15,808 nt of DNA, from contig JANQME010000157.1 in assembly GCA_028280205.1 (NCBI GenBank), positions 1 to 15,808 on the forward strand, written 5' to 3'. Positions within the stretch are counted from its first letter, which is position 1, and every line of letters starts with the position of its first letter. Shown piece by piece: positions 13,851-15,808 of the stretch. The notes beneath the pieces are model-generated. The model searched no databases, was not told where the DNA came from, and saw only the letters and a program-made list of their open reading frames with translations. A program made the position numbers and the translations under genes. This stretch comes from Longimicrobiales bacterium (GTDB lineage Bacteria > Gemmatimonadota > Gemmatimonadetes > Longimicrobiales > Gaopeijiaceae).

Positions 13851-14447
13851 TCAGAACGGGAAGGTCACGCCCAGGTAGGCCGTGAGGTAGCGGAGCCCCA
13901 GCGTCGAGTCGCCCGGGAGATCGGTGTCGACCGTTGCGACCGCCACCGACGGAGTCACGCCGATCCAGTCCGTTCCGAGGTAGAAGCCCGCGACCGCCTC
14001 GCCTCCCCACCCCAGGTCGGAGACGCCCGAGTCCGGCCCCGGCAGGTCGCCGGTCTCGACCCGGGTGGTCACCGCGGCCAGCCGGATCCAGGGCACGAAG
14101 GTCTCGCCCGTGAACGGTGCGATGCGGACTCCGGCGTCGAAGCCGGTCGCGACGTACCGGCCCCCCGATGAGCACCCGGCAGGCTGGCACCCGAAGCGCT
14201 GCTGGTGGAAGCCGAGGTAGAAGCCGATGCGCTCGAAGCGGCGCAAGGTGAAGCCGACTCCGAGCGCGACGCCCGACTCCGCGCCCTCCCCCGGGCCGGT
14301 GCCGTCGGCGAAGGAGGAGAGCGGCACGGCCACCCCTCCCGCCGCCTCCAGAAGGAGGGGGCTGTCCTGAGCTGCCGCCGGGCGGACAGCGGTCGCGCCG
14401 TTGAGCGCGAGCAGCAGCGCCACGACCCGCGTCGGGCGAACGTGCAC
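13851..14447 (-). CDS. Small outer-membrane beta-barrel protein, function unknown
   Basis: A 198-residue protein with a Sec signal peptide (basic start, VVALLLALNGATA core, likely cleavage at PAAA-Q near residue 26). The mature part is built of short alternating amphipathic strands such as GVALGVGFTLRR and IGFYLGFHQQRF. It ends in YLTAYLGVTFPF, and the terminal Phe is the typical outer-membrane barrel signal. Its size suggests an eight-stranded barrel. C87 and C92 lie in an extracellular-looking loop and could pair. I chose GTG 14447: it directly precedes the signal peptide, has GGAGGG (14452-14457) four bases upstream, and lies about 37 nt from the predicted transcription start. The longer open frame upstream crosses the promoter. 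No family name is recognised. It diverges from the aminotransferase gene. Confidence 0.75.
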   Translation of the reverse strand: MHVRPTRVVALLLALNGATAVRPAAAQDSPLLLEAAGGVAVPLSSFADGTGPGEGAESGVALGVGFTLRRFERIGFYLGFHQQRFGCQPAGCSSGGRYVATGFDAGVRIAPFTGETFVPWIRLAAVTTRVETGDLPGPDSGVSDLGWGGEAVAGFYLGTDWIGVTPSVAVATVDTDLPGDSTLGLRYLTAYLGVTFPF

Positions 14448-14490
14448 GAAACCCTCCGAAGGGAGCGGATCCTCGATGGACGGGACGCCA

Positions 14491-14519
14491 ATCCTAGTTG
14501 GGCTCCGGGCCCGGGCCAA
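14491..14519 (-). promoter_or_regulatory. Probable promoter of the outer-membrane protein gene
   Basis: On the minus strand TTGGCC (14519-14514) and TAGGAT (14496-14491) are separated by exactly 17 bases. Transcription would start near 14484. The spacer contains the palindrome at 14505-14514. Position, ribosome binding site and signal peptide agree. Confidence 0.55.
14505..14514. repeat. 10-bp palindrome, copy 1 of 2
   Basis: CCGGGCCCGG reads the same on both strands and overlaps the spacer of the outer-membrane protein promoter. An identical copy lies 71 bases away at 14576-14585, next to the aminotransferase promoter. It could be a shared operator. In such GC-rich DNA a chance match is also possible. 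Confidence 0.35.
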
Positions 14520-14575
14520 CCGACATGCCCGCGTGGACTCACGCCCGGCGCACCCGTCCAGACCACGAGGCTCGC

Positions 14576-14585
14576 CCGGGCCCGG
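14576..14585. repeat. 10-bp palindrome, copy 2 of 2
   Basis: Identical to the copy at 14505-14514. It ends ten bases before the inferred -35 box of the aminotransferase, a typical position for a regulator that acts on a divergent pair. Confidence 0.35.
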
Positions 14586-14595
14586 CACGATCCGG

Positions 14596-14624
14596 TTGCA
14601 CCCCGGTCGGACCCGGGTCATGAT
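14596..14624 (+). promoter_or_regulatory. Possible promoter of the aminotransferase gene
   Basis: TTGCAC (14596-14601) and CATGAT (14619-14624) are separated by 17 bases. Transcription would start near 14631, leaving a leader of about 29 nt without a Shine-Dalgarno. The spacer carries the 8-bp palindrome ACCCGGGT. Confidence 0.4.
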
Positions 14625-14659
14625 GGCGCTCGTTTTGCCCATCCCAGCCCCGCCCTCCG

Positions 14660-15808
14660 ATGCCGGCCACGCTCCAGCGCACCGCCCGCCGCACCCACTC
14701 CTTCACCGAATCGGTCATCCGCGAGATGACCCGGGTCGCGCGGGAGCACGACGCCATCAATCTCGCCCAGGGCTTCCCCGACTTCCCCGCCCCGGAGCTC
14801 CTCAAGGAGGCGGCGTGTGCGGCGATTCGAGAGGACGTGAACCAGTACGCGATCACGTGGGGCGCCCCCGACCTCCGCCACGCCCTCGCACGCAGGTACG
14901 CGGCACTCTACGGGTTGGAGATCGACACCGAGCGCGAGATCACGGTCACGTGCGGGGGCACGGAGGCGATGGCCGCCGTCATGCTGGCCGTCGTCGACCC
15001 GGGCGAGGAGGTGATCGTCTTCGAGCCCTTCTACGAGAACTACGGACCGGACGCCGTGCTGTGCGAGGCGAGGCCGGTCTTCGTCACCCTCGAGGCTCCC
15101 GAATACCGGATCGAGCGCGCGATGCTCGAGGAGGTGATCACGGACCGGACCCGGGCGATCGTCGTGAACACGCCGAACAACCCGACGGGCCGGGTCTTCG
15201 GCCGAGACGAGCTGCAGGCGATCGCGGACGTGTGTATCGCACACGACGTGCTCGCCATCACGGACGAGATCTACGAGCACATCTACTACGAAGGCGAGCA
15301 CGTTCCACTCGCCACCTTCGAGGGGATGCGCGAGCGCACGGTCACGATCTCGGGGCTGTCGAAGACGTTCAGCGTGACGGGCTGGCGGATCGGCACGATC
15401 GTCGCACCGCCCGCGCTCACCGACGCGATCCGAAAGGTCCACGACTTCCTCACGGTCGGAGCGCCCGCCCCGCTTCAGCAGGCGTGTGCGGTGGGTCTCG
15501 AAAAGCTGCCCGAGCGTTACTACGAGGAGATGGCGGCGGCGTATCGCAGACGCGGCGAGGTCCTCGTCGGTGCGCTGACCGACGCCGGCTTCCGGTGTCG
15601 GTTTCCCCAGGGCGCGTACTACGTGCTCGCCGACTTCTCGGACCTGTCGGACGAGGACTCCATGACGTTCGGCAAGCGGCTCGCCGCCGAGGGGGGGGTG
15701 GCACCCGTTCCGGGCGGGAGCTTCTTCAGCGACCCGGCCCGAGGCCACTCGCTGGCACGCTTCGTCTTCTGCAAGCGCGTGGAGACCCTGCACGAGGCCG
15801 CCGACCGG
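14660..15808 (+). CDS. Class I/II PLP-dependent aminotransferase, kynurenine/glutamine transaminase type (3' end missing)
   Basis: Cytoplasmic fold-type I aminotransferase that moves an amino group from an amino acid to a 2-oxo acid. The 383 codons in the window are nearly the full length for the family, and the frame is open at the right edge. Motifs: NLAQGFPDFPAPELLKEA (34-51), characteristic of the kynurenine aminotransferase/glutamine transaminase K and methionine transaminase group; NNPTG (173-177); D202 and Y205 in ITDEIYEH for the PLP ring; K235 in SGLSKTFS as Schiff-base lysine; R243 in GWRIG; and R367 in LARFVF for the substrate carboxylate. Aromatic, methionine or glutamine substrates are plausible; none can be chosen. 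No Shine-Dalgarno precedes ATG 14660. A run of eight G (15691-15698) lies in the codons for about 344-347. Confidence 0.92.
   Translation, partial: MPATLQRTARRTHSFTESVIREMTRVAREHDAINLAQGFPDFPAPELLKEAACAAIREDVNQYAITWGAPDLRHALARRYAALYGLEIDTEREITVTCGGTEAMAAVMLAVVDPGEEVIVFEPFYENYGPDAVLCEARPVFVTLEAPEYRIERAMLEEVITDRTRAIVVNTPNNPTGRVFGRDELQAIADVCIAHDVLAITDEIYEHIYYEGEHVPLATFEGMRERTVTISGLSKTFSVTGWRIGTIVAPPALTDAIRKVHDFLTVGAPAPLQQACAVGLEKLPERYYEEMAAAYRRRGEVLVGALTDAGFRCRFPQGAYYVLADFSDLSDEDSMTFGKRLAAEGGVAPVPGGSFFSDPARGHSLARFVFCKRVETLHEAADR

Noticed and set aside
14618..15793. Minus-strand open frame of 391 codons opposite the aminotransferase
   Set aside because: The plus strand encodes all aminotransferase catalytic motifs in order. 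The minus translation has only shadow composition.
1..15808. tRNA, rRNA, CRISPR, insertion sequence or prophage
   Set aside because: No cloverleaf, repeat array, transposase motif or phage protein was seen on either strand.

Overview
The window is about 15.8 kb of GC-rich, gene-dense bacterial chromosome. Complex I genes run in nuoA-B-C-D order with separate C and D genes. There is a Pseudomonas-type dcd, an actinobacterial-like egtB, and secreted or outer-membrane proteins with Sec signals, one with a C-terminal Phe typical of an outer-membrane barrel. Together these suggest a diderm aerobe. A Gemmatimonadota-like lineage fits, but this is an impression from protein style, not a demonstrated placement. 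I see no tRNA, rRNA, CRISPR array, insertion sequence or phage gene. No gene-free stretch exceeds 300 bases; the longest are 3124-3374 (251 bp) and 14448-14659 (212 bp), both divergent promoter regions.

Region 1 (1-3123, minus): start of a respiratory complex I operon, nuoA-nuoB-nuoC-nuoD and the first codons of a further gene, probably nuoE. The genes are tightly coupled by overlaps. The divergent 251-bp region upstream of nuoA holds a good minus-strand promoter, a CRP-like palindrome in the nuoA leader and a plausible promoter for dcd.

Region 2 (3375-4528, plus): dcd (dCTP deaminase) and a small secreted or membrane protein with a glycine-rich hairpin.

Region 3 (4578-8247, minus): a YbdG-type MscS channel, then egtB and egtD, the two core enzymes of ergothioneine synthesis. 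They are probably one transcription unit.

Region 4 (8308-9396, plus): a YkvI-family membrane protein, apparently on a leaderless or nearly leaderless transcript. Its 3' end overlaps the next convergent gene by 41 bp.

Region 5 (9356-13750, minus): a compact five-gene unit. It starts with an unannotated 23-codon small ORF with a strong ribosome binding site, then proline dehydrogenase, an MFS transporter, a CopD-domain membrane protein and a glutamate/dicarboxylate symporter-family (DAACS) protein. In the last, the diagnostic NMDGT sodium-site motif is replaced by YRAGS. This unit is the most unusual part of the window: it looks like a proline or amino-acid use module with three integral membrane partners.

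Region 6 (13851-end): a small outer-membrane barrel protein (minus) and a class I/II PLP aminotransferase of the kynurenine/glutamine transaminase type (plus, cut by the window end). They diverge from a shared promoter region with matching 10-bp palindromes.
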